Assembly: GCA_029339195.1 (NCBI GenBank)
Contig: JAPTJF010000039.1
Location: 1-64,000 of the forward strand
Direction: 5' to 3'
Origin: Micractinium sp. NFX-FRZ
Lineage: Eukaryota; Chlorophyta; Trebouxiophyceae; Chlorellales; Chlorellaceae
DNA length: 64,000 bases
In this document: positions 53,571 to 64,000 of the stretch, one piece after another
Numbering within the stretch: position 1 is the first letter of the stretch
Layout of the letters: every line of letters starts with the position of its first letter
The notes under the pieces: model-generated
What the model was told of the DNA's origin: nothing
The model's input: only the letters and a program-made list of their open reading frames with translations
Databases searched by the model: none
Program-made: the position numbers and the translations under genes

Positions 53571-56090
53571 TCACCAGTGGCTGGCATAGGCGCATCCGGC
53601 CCAGCTGTAGCGCGGGCAGCCGTCGTCACTCGAGTCTGAATCTGACGAGTCGTAGCCGCCATAGCCGCAGCCATCCCCGTCTTCCGAGCCGCCGGCTTCC
53701 GGCATCACCTGCATGCCCCGAGCACGCGCCAGGTCACGCACGTGGGACAGCACCCACTGGTCGAGGCACGTGTCTCCTGCTAAGTCCAACAACTTGAGGG
53801 CGGGCAGGCTGTCTAGGAGTGCCTCCATATCTTTGCAGGTGGCGCTGAGCGGGGGGTTCTCTGCCAGACCCAACTCCACCAGAGTGGCGCCGGCAGAGGC
53901 GAGAGCGGCGGTGGGCAGGGCGGCAAAATTGTTCTTGCCCAGCTGCAGGCTCGTCAGGCCTGCAGGGCGGAGGGTTGGTGGTAATAGAAGAAGCGCAGGG
54001 CGGTGGGCACGAGGGTTAGCGCCGGCACTGAACATACAGCACGTGAGCATGGTGGCTGCGAGGCTAGGCCAGCTGGGCAGGCGGCAGGCGGCAGCACAGC
54101 TCAGCGGAGACAGATGCGCAGGTGATGGCAGCAGCGCATGCAGGCGGGCGGTGCGCGTCTCGCAGCGGCAGCAGCGGGCGGCCTCGGCTCACGAGAGAGG
54201 TAGGGGCCGGGCGGGAGGTGGGACAGCTCGTTGAACAGGCAGCTGAGGTTGACCAGTTCTTGCAGGGCGAGCACAGCGGGCGGCAGGGCGGTCAGGCCGC
54301 AGTTGGCGAGATTCAGGGAGGTGAGGTGCGGGGAGTGGGCTGCCAGCTGGCCCACCCAGCCCTGTGCGCCGCCGCAGTCGGTGAGATGCAGGGCGCCCAG
54401 GTGTGCCACGTAGGGCGAGCAGCCCTCGACGGCGGCGGCACCCGTGGGGAAGTGCGCGCGTGAGAGGCTCAGCGTTTCAGGCAGCCAGCCGGGGAGCTGC
54501 AGCGCCGCCAGTGCAGGTGCAAGAGCCTCTGCCCGCAGCTGCTCCAGCTCTAGTGAGCACCGCCAGTCCCCATCGTCTGCCTCGTCCAGCCAGCACATGG
54601 CGCTGCGCACGGTGGCACCGGCGACCTGCGGGCGGGACGTGGGGAAGGAAGGGCAGCAAGGGAAGGGGCTTGGTGAGGCGGGAAGGCAGCTGGACCGACG
54701 CACCTGGGCCCTGTTTGGCAGAGCAACTTGGATTGGCCTGCCATGCAGCAAAGCCCGGTGCCGCACAGCACAGCATCTTGCAGCCCAAGTGGCGCAGCGC
54801 AACAGCAAGGTGATGACCATGCACAGCACAGCAGGTGCAGCACAGCCCAGCATGTCACAAAGCGCGCATGCCGCCAGACAGGGGTCAACAGCGTGCAGCA
54901 TGCATCCAAACACAGCTCTGCTGCCGCCCCAGCAGAGCAGTCCACGGAACTCCAACACGCCCTCACAAAGCAGCGGCATACCTCGATCCGTGCGCCCTCG
55001 GCGCCCGCCAGCTCAATCGAGTGCAACCCCTCGAAATCCCTGGGCAGCGGCACTTGCGCAGCAGCGCCGCCCGTGCTGCCCTGGCAGCCGATGAGATCCA
55101 GATGGCGGAGTTGGCGCAGGGCCGTGAGGGTGATCAGGCCGGCAGGCAGCGGCACGGAAGGTGCCGTGGATGCCAGGCGCAGCTGCGTCAGGGTGGTGGC
55201 CTGTGCAATGCTCTCCAGCAGGCCGGCCGGCAGCGGGTGTGCGCTGACGATCCAGAGTTCTGCCAGGCACAGCTGGCGCAGCACCGCGGGCGTGCAGGGC
55301 GGCAGCGGCGGCCCGCCCTCCGCCGCCACCTCCAAGCTGAGGCTCTGCAGGCGGGGGACCGCTGCGGGAGGGCCTGCAGCACTGCCGCTGCCGCACGCTC
55401 TGCCTCTGGCTGCGGCGCCGGCGGGGAAGCGGGGGCGGTCATGGCATTGTGGAAGTTCAGGTAGCTGTTTGTCGGGCGCTGGGGCGGGGCAAAGCGCAGG
55501 TTGAGCCCCGCTAGCTGCGGGTGGATGAGAGGCAGCAGCGCCTCGGCCACCGCCCAGCCGAGGCGCCCCTCCTCAACTTCGATGCTCGCCTCCTCCACCA
55601 GCCCGCCCACCCGCTGCAGCAGTGCCTGCTTGCAAGCCGTCCACTGCTCCCGGAAGATGCGCATGCGCAACAGCACGGAGGACTGGGAGATGGGAAGGAA
55701 GTGCCACAGGGCAGGCTCGGAAAAGAACACATCCCGCCACCGGCGGCACACGCAAGTCAGGCGCTCCCTGAGTGCGGGGCAAGGCAAGGCGAGGCAAGGG
55801 TGCAGCCAAGGCAGGGGGTGGTATGGGTCAGCCTCAGGTTTATGTGTTGCTCATAGAGTGGCATGTGCGGACGAGCTGCGTGGGCAGGAGGCTGAAGGGT
55901 CGGTGGCGCAGCGCAGCTGGGGGCAGTGGGTGGCGGCGTGAGCGGTGAGCGCGGCCACAGCTGCAGGGCGTCGGTCTGCCCCGCGATTGAAACCGCCTGC
56001 TCACCCTTCCTGCCTGCCGCAAGATGCAAACACTCTCCCGAGCAGTGCGTCTGGGAGGTCGGTGATTGTGACCGCCTCGACTGGCGGCAT
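53571..56090 (-). CDS. F-box / LRR protein with a one-base frame break
   Basis: Four exons (56090-56005, 55767-54982, 54625-54193, 53959-53571). The F-box is unusually clear and split by intron 1: TITDLPDALLGRVFASCGR, then RERLTCVCRRWRDVFFSEPA and LWHFL. LRR units follow (LTQLRLASTAPSVPLP, LGALHLTDCGG, LTSLNLANCGLTALPPAVLA, LTSLQLGKNNFAALP), and an acidic Gly/Ser/Asp tail ends the protein. All junctions fit, but exon 2 changes frame at about 55353-55357: before it the frame reads AAAAVLQALPQ, after it RLQSLSLEV. No intron of workable size fits there. The break sits at a run of five C on the minus strand. It is either an assembly error or a real mutation that inactivates the gene. With the frame kept the product would be about 564 residues. 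Confidence 0.72.
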
Positions 56091-57486
56091 GGCTTCCTTC
56101 CCGCGGTTGCAATATCAATAAATTCAAATGAGCTCGATGCGCCGCTGGAAACTGCGCCGGGTGGCCGGGCGGGGGGATGCGCCGTCATCCAGTGTGAATC
56201 CACTGTGCATTCCGCCACGGCGGCGCAGGCAGCACCAGTGGCAGCTCGTAGCAGTCCACGGGCATCTTACCTAAAATATCCATCCATCTTCCTGTGCCAG
56301 CCTGCACCCCCTCCCATAAACATCCCATACTTTGATGCCCAGACCAAGGCTTGCAGTGGGATGGCTGCTCGGGAGGGAGTGCGCTACATGGGGGTGCCGG
56401 TGTCAACACAGCACAAACTACGATAGGCTGCAGGGCAGAGGGGCCAGCAAACATGCTGGGCAGATGTACTGCGGAGGACGCTAGGACGGTGAATATCAGA
56501 AGAGTAGACAAGGGGGCGCTGGGAGTCTCTACAGCTTCTGTCAAAATCCTGGTCGGGATGAGCTAAGCAAGCAAGCAAGCAAGCACACAAGAAGGCAAGC
56601 AAGGTGGAGCACTCTACACGCTACACACAAACACAAACTTCGCTACACACAAGCACAGAGTTAAAACTGGGTGGGCCCACAGAAACCAAGAGCGGTCCCG
56701 ATGGGCAGAGACGAGCAAAGACATGTGGGCAACAGGCGCAGCCGGCTGCCTGTCGGTAACAGGGTGGCGCAGCGCTTGTAGCCCTAACACTACGTGGGGA
56801 GGGGGGTGGGTGGGGGCTCAAAACAGGGGTGCGTGTGCGCCCTGGGGAGGACCGGGGGAAAACCGGGCGCACGGCGGCCAGGGAGGAGAGAAAACTGGAT
56901 GCGCTAGAAAACCGCTAACAAGAAGAGGATCCAGAGGGGCGAATTGAACACTATGAAATGGGGGGTGGTGTGGTTGAGAGGTGTGGGTATGTAGAGGGGT
57001 GTGGAGCCTAAACTCAAGCGCTAGGCAGGCGACGGGGTTTGGAGCATGGGCAGGCGAGGTTTGGGGTCAAGCGAGGCGCTTCGGGGAAGCAAATGGGTCA
57101 GAGGAAGTGCTTTGGGTGTTGTCGACTCTAGCAAGGTTGGGGCCCGCCGGCGCAGACGCGGGAAAATTGCGCGGCAGGCCAGGCTACTATGCGAGCGCAC
57201 AGGCGAGTCTAGGGGGTCGCTAGCAACAGGGGCAGGGGCTGGCAGTCTGCGTGCCAGGCCGGCAGGTCTCTAGTCGCCAAAAGAATGGGGCCGTCTGGCG
57301 GCCCAGTCACTAGGGGGGCCACAAAGTTGTGGGTCCCAAGGAGAAGCCAGTGCGGGTCATGTGGCACAGCCTCGAAGGCGGTAGGATGGAGGGTGCAGGC
57401 CGTAGGATGGGGGGCGGGGGGTGCAGGCCTGCCAGCGCAGCACCATGCGGCGCCCTGGAGGGCTGCAGCCTGGTGCCGCAGCATCA
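56091..57486. other. Intergenic, no gene seen
   Basis: About 1.4 kb with no supportable exon. It includes an (AAGC)5 microsatellite at 56565-56584 and, from 56760, G-rich sequence that is partly 3' flank of the next minus-strand gene. Confidence 0.45.
56565..56584 (+). repeat. (AAGC)5 microsatellite
   Basis: Five perfect AAGC units, with related AAGGC and AAGC pieces to about 56602. Confidence 0.9.
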
Positions 57487-60400
57487 TCAGTGTGGCGCCA
57501 TGCCCGGCCGCTCCAGCTGGACGCACAGCGTGGGCAGCGTGCGCGCCAGCTGCATCAGCACGCCCACCGACTGCGCATCCCAGGCGGCACCGCTGCCGAC
57601 GCTGCAAGCGCGGGGGGCACCGGGGGGGTGGTCAGCGAACAGCAAGGCCAGCTGGCTGGGCTGGCCGGGAGCAAAGGGTTGACAGCCACGTGGACCAGCG
57701 GGGCAGCACAGTAGCAGCAGCAGCAGCAGCAGCTGCACCCTTGAAAGTCACTTTTGCACCCCAAGCCAAGACTATGCATGCCCGCCTGCCATCCCCCATT
57801 CTCACGACCGCCACAATGCCTGGCTCACGCACCAGATGTACGGCCCAAAGCCAAAGCCGGCGGGCTGCCGGCTGATGATGAGGTGGCGCAGGCTGTGCAT
57901 GTAGGCCAGCAGGCAGTCCACGTCGGACGCCTGCAGCACCAGCCTGCACGTGAGCAGGGGGCAAGCAGCAGGCGAGGGCATGGCGCAGCAGGTGAGGGAA
58001 TTGCCCCTCGGCCAGCCAGGCGCCCGCACCCTCAGTTGAGCAGCCAGGCAGGCGGCCACACCATCTGCCCAGGCAGGCCCCCCCCCACACACACCACCAG
58101 CTCACCCCTCGTTCTCCCCCACATCCAGCACCTCCATGTGCTGTGCCTCCGCCAGCGCGGGGGGCAGCGTGCACAGCGCGTTGCTGCGCGCCACCAGCAT
58201 GCGCAGCTGGCCCAGGTAGGGGCCGGCGGGCAGGGAGGACAGGCTGTTGAGGCCCACGTCCAGGAAGGTCAGGCCGCCCAGCTGGGCCACGCAGGAGGGC
58301 AGCACCTGCAGGCAGGCGGCATGAGGAGGCAGGGACAGCAGGCGGGCGGGAAGAGGGCCTGGTGGTGTGAGGCCAGGCAGGCATTCTGTACTGGGAGCAG
58401 CAGGTGACCACTAGCTGCAGGCACCAAAACGTCCCTGGGAGCAGGTGAACCAGTGCGAGCAGCAGGTGGCTAGTTGCTGCGTGCATCCCAGCGTCCCTTG
58501 AGGCCGGTGCACCAGCCAGGGCAGCAGCTGTTGGGGAGGCCCACCATGCCCTGCAATTCCTGCCCCGCCAAGTGCCCACCTCTAGTCGGCAGGCGCGCAT
58601 CTCTAGGTGCTGCAGGCCTTGCAGGGCAGCAAATTCGGCGGGCAGGCGGCTGCCAGCCAGCTGCGTGCCGTTGAGCACCAGGCGGCGCAGCGCCTGCGGA
58701 GCAGAGAGGCAGCAGGCACGCAGGGTTGAGCAGCATGAAACGGTGGGTGGGCTCTGCTGCAGCTGTGGCTTGGCTGGCAACATGCACCGACGTACACTCG
58801 GTGCCCATCGCCTGTGCAGCCTGCTGCACGCGATTGTAACTTCCCCAAAGGCCCGGTATAGGTGCCTTGCAGGCAGGCTCACAGCACATGACCCCCTCCC
58901 ACCTGCATGTGGCAGCACCAGCTGGGCGGCAGCGCCTCCACTATGCTGTGGGTGAGGTCCAGATCAGCCAGGCGGGGGAGCTGGCCGGGCACCAGGTCGG
59001 GCAGCGAGGTGAGCGCCACTGGCAGAACCAGGGCAGTCAGCGAGCTGCACGCACGCAGCGGGGGCAGGTGTGGCGTGGTAGGACAGATGCCACGAGAGGT
59101 TCAGGCAAGCCACGGCGCAGCAGCTGGCTGACAGCTGCGGTGTGCTGCACCACCCTCTACACTTGTAAGGCCTTCCGGCATGACACAGCATGGCACCACG
59201 TAACCAAGCAGGCGCACCTGCAGTCCATGATGCCATCAGGCACAGAGCCCTCCAGCATTTCATACGGCAGCACAGCAGCTGTGCCTGGCCGTGCGCCGCC
59301 CTCGTCGTCGTCATCAGAGGGCGCCTCCGGCAGGCCGGCACCCACCGCCAGGTGCTGCAGCCGCGCCAGCAGCGGCAGCTGCCCCCAGATGGGGTGCTCC
59401 TGCCAGCGCTGCATCACGCCGCTGCTCTGGCACTTGCTGGCGGTGGCGCTGCTGGCGCCGGAGCCCCTGCTGCCAGCACTGCTGGAGCTGGAGCCCCCGC
59501 TCTGCTGCTGGGCCGAGCCCTCCTGTAGCTCTTGCTGCACCTCCCGCCAGCTCTGCACGCTGATGCCCAGGCGGGTCAGCTGCTGCATCGCAGACGCCGC
59601 CTCTGCCGCTGCCTGGTCCATGCTTGCGCCGTGCAGCTCCAGGCTGTGCAGGCCCGTCAGCTGGCGCACCACCGCAGCAGGCAGCCGGCACTTGGCTGCA
59701 GGGCAGGACGCACGGCAGGGGGAGCGCCAAGGTCGTGGTGGGCGGCGTGGCACAGGCTGATAATGCATGCTCTGAACACTTGTGCTGCCACCCCATGCAG
59801 ATGCACCCTCCTGGCTGCTTCAGGGGTTTAACCAAGGCCAGGTGCGGAGCATCAGAGAGGGCAGGCAGGGCGGGCAGAACAGGCAGACATAACATCCCAC
59901 GCCCCGGCTAGCACCAATGCCGGCACGCCGCCCGCACCCGAGATGGACAGGTGCTGCAGGCGGTTGAGGCAGCGGAAGAGCGCGGGCGGCAGCGAGCCGC
60001 GGATCTCTCGGGCGTGCAGCTGCAGGCTGAGCAGGTTGCGCAGCGGCTTGAGCCTGCACCAGGGTGAAGGCACCAGCGGGAGTAACAGCATGAGTTGCGG
60101 CGGCCTCGGAATGGCAGCAGAAAGGTGGCCAGTGCCCCGCGTCCAAAAGGCAGCAGTAGGCGCTGGGACCGGCACACCACCTGCTGCAAGCAACCAGCCA
60201 GCGCACCAGGCGGGTGACGCAGAGTCAGCCAACCAGCCAGCCAGCACCCCACAGAAGCTGGCCTGCCTGGCATAGCTTCCAGGCATCCCTGCCCTGCCAG
60301 CCATCCCCCCCGCTGGCTGCCCCACCTGGCCAGCTCGCGAGCCCGCACCACCAGGCCCTGCCCGGGTGCCAGCGCCGGCGCCAGAATGTCGAGCAGCTGC

Positions 60401-61145
60401 AGCGAGGTGAGGCCCTGCACCTCGGACAGCAGGCGCGACAGGCTGGCGTCTGTGCCCACGTAGCTGAACGCCTGCAGCCGCCCCTCCCGGCTCAGCAGCT
60501 GGGCCAGGCCAGAGGCAAACGACTCCAACGGGTGGCAGGGGCTCCACAGGCGCACGGCGCGCATCGCCTCCAACCGGGCCCCCAGCCAGGCCATCACGCT
60601 GCCGGCAGAGGACGAGGCGGCGGCCTGCGTGGCGGGAAAAAGCAGCACAAATGGGCCTGAGATGCACCAAAAGCAGATGGAGGCAGGAAAAACTGGGCGG
60701 CATGGGAGGCATGGCGGGTGCTGGCGTGCAGCACCCAGGAGCGCAGGCGGCTGCAACAACGCCGCACCCCCCACCTGCCTCCCGCTTGCAAACTCTGCCT
60801 ACCTGCATGATGCGCTCTCCTGACAGCAGCACGGTGCCCCAGAGCTTTGTGGATGAGTTGTGGACGCGGCGCCACAGGCGGCACACGGCGGCGGCGCTGC
60901 GGCAGTCCTCTGGCGGCAGGAATGTGAAGATCAGCTCGATGGCCTCCTCGTTCAGCTCGTGGATCACCACTGCACACGGTGTGATAGGCAAGCGCCCCGC
61001 ACTGCTGCTGCGTTGCCGCTCTCTGCTGCTGCCGGCGCCGCCAGCGTCACACGTCGCTGCCGACACCGCACGGCTGCCGAGGCGCACCAGAGCGCCGGAG
61101 CTGCCCGATGCGGTCTCCGAGGAATGGCCGGGTTCCGTGCTGCAT
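57487..61145 (-). CDS. F-box / LRR protein
   Basis: Ten exons (61145-61088, 60969-60803, 60624-60326, 60053-59938, 59695-59218, 59044-58903, 58693-58580, 58305-58106, 57943-57833, 57601-57487) join in phase to 599 residues. The F-box lies at about residues 23-65: IHELNEEAIELIFTFLPPED, then AAAVCRLWRRVHNSSTKLWG. LRR units: LTSLQLLDILAPALAP, LLSLQLHAREIRGSLPPALF, LHSLELHGASMDQ, LADLDLTHSIVEALPPSW, LRRLVLNGTQLAGSRLP and LTFLDVGLNSLSSLPAGPYL. Exon 5 contains a Ser/Gln/Asp low-complexity loop. The C-terminus is helical (VGVLMQLARTLPTL). The ATG at 61143-61145 was chosen because its short exon ends in a good donor in the phase needed by the F-box exon. The role as an SCF substrate adaptor is inferred from the family. 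Confidence 0.85.
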
Positions 61146-62442
61146 TGGGGAGGCGGTGTGAGCCGCGGTTATGACCCACAGGCGCTGCACGACAGGTGGG
61201 CATAATTAGGGGCAGCCTACTCAGCCGCCCCGCAGGGCGGCTATCGCGCTTCCCCACCTCTGTTTACGAGGCTTGGCATCATTGGGCGACCTCGCTGCAC
61301 TCCCGCCCGCCGCTTCTGCGGCAAGCTCCCGCCTTGCTACCATATTCTAGTTGGGCGGGTTACGATCGAACAGCCATGAGGGCGTAGGGAAACGAGCTGC
61401 GATGGGCTCGGGCTGCCGATAGCAGGCTGGGCTGGGTGGAAGTCAGGAACACGAGATGAGACGGTGTTCACTTTGGTCTTCAATTTTGCATATGTGAGGG
61501 GCATGTATCCCCAGGAGGCAATACCCATTGCCAACCTGCCCAGTGCACCGCTCTCTCCCGCCCGGCAGGCCAACTCTCAGTAGCGGGACGGCGGTGGGCG
61601 CCTGCCTGGGCAGCAGATGCTGAGCAGATGCATGGAGATAGTGCATAGTATGTTATAAACCTCAGCCCTTGGGCAGACACGTGTCTGCACCGGTGGCACC
61701 AGAACAAGATGCCCTTGCCAAGCTGCACTTGATGCTCGTCTGCTTGGTACAGCCCGAGCTGGCTTGCCTGGGCTCGACACACTACACTCTCCTGCGCTCT
61801 CAATGCCGCAGGCTCACCTGCGAGGCTGAATCCACAAGTCACGACGACATGCATGTCTTGCAGGGACACCAGCAGCAGCAGCACCGGACTGGCCCACACG
61901 TCATGGGGGGCGGTACCTGCACTCCCACTGGGCCACGAGGCACAGGGTCCTGCCTGGCTCACGTGAGTCAGGCTTTGGTGGCCGAGTAGAGACTCCTCGG
62001 ACCCATCCCTCATGCTTGTGATGCGTGCATCATGCCAAGGGCACAGCTTTGTGAACGTGAGTGCATCCATGCATTCAGGGGCCGCCTCTTGCCGGCGCTT
62101 GCCCAGCCTTCCGCCAGCGGCGCCCTGTTGGCATGTTTGCTGCCCATGGGAACGGCGACGGTGATACCGGCGCATAAGCAAATGCAAGTGCTTGCCAAGA
62201 TCTGCAACTGAATCAACCTGCGATTCGGAAGGTGACGAGAAACCCCAGCGCGCCGCCACAACCTGCCAGCGGTGCTCTCACGCATAATGGCATAAACACA
62301 CTGGCTCGCTCTATTTCTCGTCCAATCGTACCATCCGTTCGGGTTTAACGCCTAGCGAGCCAAGGGGAGCGCGCAGGGTTTCACCTTATCAGCGCCTTGA
62401 CTTGCTGGCCCCCCGTGCCTCCCACCCTGGCCTCCAGCCCTC
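61146..62442. other. Intergenic, no gene seen
   Basis: Separates two divergent genes. A 260-codon minus-strand open frame (61480-62259) starts only with GTG, has no recognisable protein content and is not supported as a gene. Confidence 0.45.
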
Positions 62443-64000
62443 ATGAAAGCCTCGGCTGCGGGCGCCGGCACATCTAGTAGGCCCACAATGCTGGCCCGCT
62501 ATGCAGGCCTGCACAGGGCTGTGCCCGCCCTGGTGCGCTCAGTCCAGCACCCGCACGGGCTTGCGGCAGCAGTTGCAGCCAGCGCACGGGCCCCAGTTGG
62601 CCGCCGATATGCCTCGATCAGCAACGTCGCCACCCCTGAGGCGCCCCAGCGTCCCAAGCCGGATCAGGCAGCCTCCTTTGCTGCTTCCGCTGCTGCCGGA
62701 GTGCCCTACGCCGAGCTGAGCGTGGGTGCGTGGGGCGATCTGCAGTCGGGGAAGGCCGAAGGGGTGTCGGGCCAAGGGTGTGGCAGGTGCCGCTCCCGCC
62801 TGCGGGGATACGCCTGGATACGGTGGCGGCAGGCCCCAGGAACCACTGCCTGCCGCTTATCTTTCTGCTACATCCACACCCGCCTGCCCCCCCGCAGGCG
62901 TGCCCCGCGAGATATTCGAGAATGAGCGGCGCGTGGCGCTGACCCCTGCGGGGGTGGCGGCCCTGCGCAAGGCGGGCTTCAAGTCGGTGGTGGTGGAGCG
63001 TGGCGCCGGCGCGCTGGCCAACTTCTCGGTAAGCATTCGACAAGCACATGGGGCGTGCTGATAGGGCATGCTGATGGGGGATGAAGATGGTACATGGGGC
63101 AATGAAGGTAAATGCAAACCCACCAAGAGGGGCATTGGGCCAGGGCAGCATGCCCTGCTGGCTGCGCAGCCAGCCAACCTGAGAATTCAAATGTTGCCCT
63201 GCCCGGCTTGCCCCCCAACACATGCATGCATGCATCACGCTGCTTTCCTCTCCTGGCCCTGCTCCTTCATGGCTGCTGCCTGCTCGCCATCATCTCTCTA
63301 TGAACCGCATCACTCCACCTGCGAGACGAGGAAACGCATGCGCCAGCGGGGCACCGCCATTTCCTCCTGGCCCCTTGCATGCTACCCCACGGCTGCCCTG
63401 TCGCCTGCCTCACCTCACCTCACCTCGCATCACATCACACGATGTCACATCCATCACCTCGCATCCCATCACATTACCCTTCGCCAGGATGAGGAGTACA
63501 CGGCTGCAGGCGCCACCATTGGCTCCACCACGGATGCATTTGGCCAGGACATCGTGCTCAAGGTCCGCCCTCCGGGTAAGGCAGACAGCACATCACGCAG
63601 TGCACTCCACACTGACACTCTGACAAACAGGTGGCCAGCGCCACACACATGGCTCTTACCCTGCGCGCCCGTGTTTGTCCCGCCCCCCGCGCCCCCCGCC
63701 GCCGCAGATGCCGCCAAGGAGGTGGGCCTGTTCAAGGAGGGCGGCCGCCTGGTGTCCTTCCTGTACCCCGCCCAGAACAAGGCGCTGGTGGATGCGCTGG
63801 CGGCCAAGAAGATGACCGTGCTGGGTGGGTGGGGTGATGCCAGAGCACGCGAGTTACAGTCAGTCATGTATTGGGGTGATGAGGAGCTCTGGGGTGGGAT
63901 GTGCTGGCGGCCAGGGAGGCGACTGTGCTGGGTGAGTGGTGTTGGGTGAGTGCTGATGTCAGAGCACGCGAGTTACAGTAATGTATTGGGGTGATGGGGA
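62443..64000 (+). CDS. NNT: NAD(P) transhydrogenase, mitochondrial (5' part; continues past window)
   Basis: Four exons are inside the window (62443-62725, 62898-63028, 63488-63575, 63708-63824); the last ends with a donor and the gene runs on. About 90 N-terminal residues are Ala/Arg/Ser-rich and act as a targeting peptide ([26 protein letters not shown]). Then the alpha-subunit N-domain begins: [66 protein letters not shown] and [20 protein letters not shown]. This is the alanine dehydrogenase/PntA-like NAD-binding part. The enzyme moves hydride between NADH and NADP+ driven by the proton gradient of the inner mitochondrial membrane. Exon junctions rebuild the family consensus (V-G-V-P-R-E-I-F). 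The intron after exon 4 holds a partial tandem duplicate of the exon end. Confidence 0.92.
63795..64000 (+). repeat. About 119-bp tandem duplication covering an exon end
   Basis: CAGAGCACGCGAGTTACAG occurs at 63841 and 63960, and GTATTGGGGTGATG follows both times. Between them, GTGCTGGCGGCC and TGTGCTGGGTGAGTG (about 63900-63945) repeat the end of exon 4 and its donor in mutated form. The second unit runs off the window. Confidence 0.7.

Noticed and set aside
61480..62259. Long minus-strand open frame of about 260 codons
   Set aside because: It begins with GTG, has no start context, splice signals or recognisable protein content; long chance frames are common at this GC.

Overview
The window is GC-rich eukaryotic nuclear DNA. 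Genes are split into many short exons with GT-AG introns of about 80-900 bp. Several 3' ends carry TGTAA, the green-algal poly(A) signal, and the proteins are rich in Ala, Gly and Gln. This fits a unicellular green alga, most likely a trebouxiophyte of the Chlorella type; the species cannot be named from this alone. All gene models were built by eye from splice signals, reading phase and protein sense. Most models close exactly in phase from ATG to stop; weak junctions are named in the entries.

Layout. 1-96: 3' end of a small secreted Cys-rich protein gene (copy A). 513-2945 (-): membrane-anchored methyltransferase-like protein. 3971-8522 (-): 11-exon F-box/LRR gene, head-to-head with a decayed inverted partial copy (8682-10020, +). 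11106-16920 (+): LRR receptor-like kinase. 18078-19867 (+): Rab8/RabE GTPase. 20709-21319 (-): complete Cys-rich gene, copy B. 21981-26404 (-): OPR-like helical-repeat protein with a 482-bp TIR element in one intron, divergent from a second helical protein (26587-30164, +). 30253-32325 (-): targeted protein with an RGG tail, divergent from a very large Gln-rich protein (32411-36865, +). 37394-38463 (-): small zinc-ligand protein. 38464-40524: repeat-bearing spacer ending in a fragment of the Gln-rich gene. 40525-42128 (+): F-box/LRR gene. 42823-46337 (+): acyltransferase of the LPAAT/AGPAT type. 46788-47332 (+): Cys-rich copy C, which has lost exon 1. 47856-47957 (-): tRNA-Arg(CCU) gene whose halves are in permuted order. 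49432-52950 (-): nucleoporin ALADIN. 53571-56090 and 57487-61145 (both -): two more F-box/LRR genes, the first with a one-base frame break. 62443 to the end (+): start of mitochondrial NAD(P) transhydrogenase.

Themes. Housekeeping genes (Rab8, ALADIN, acyltransferase, transhydrogenase) alternate with an expanded F-box/LRR family: four genes and one pseudogene, probably SCF-type substrate adaptors. Two gene pairs share short divergent promoters. The observation most worth following is the tRNA gene: its 3' half lies upstream of its 5' half, acceptor and anticodon stems pair across the halves, and a T5 Pol III terminator follows directly. The second is the Cys-rich secreted family, present three times in 47 kb in different states of integrity.
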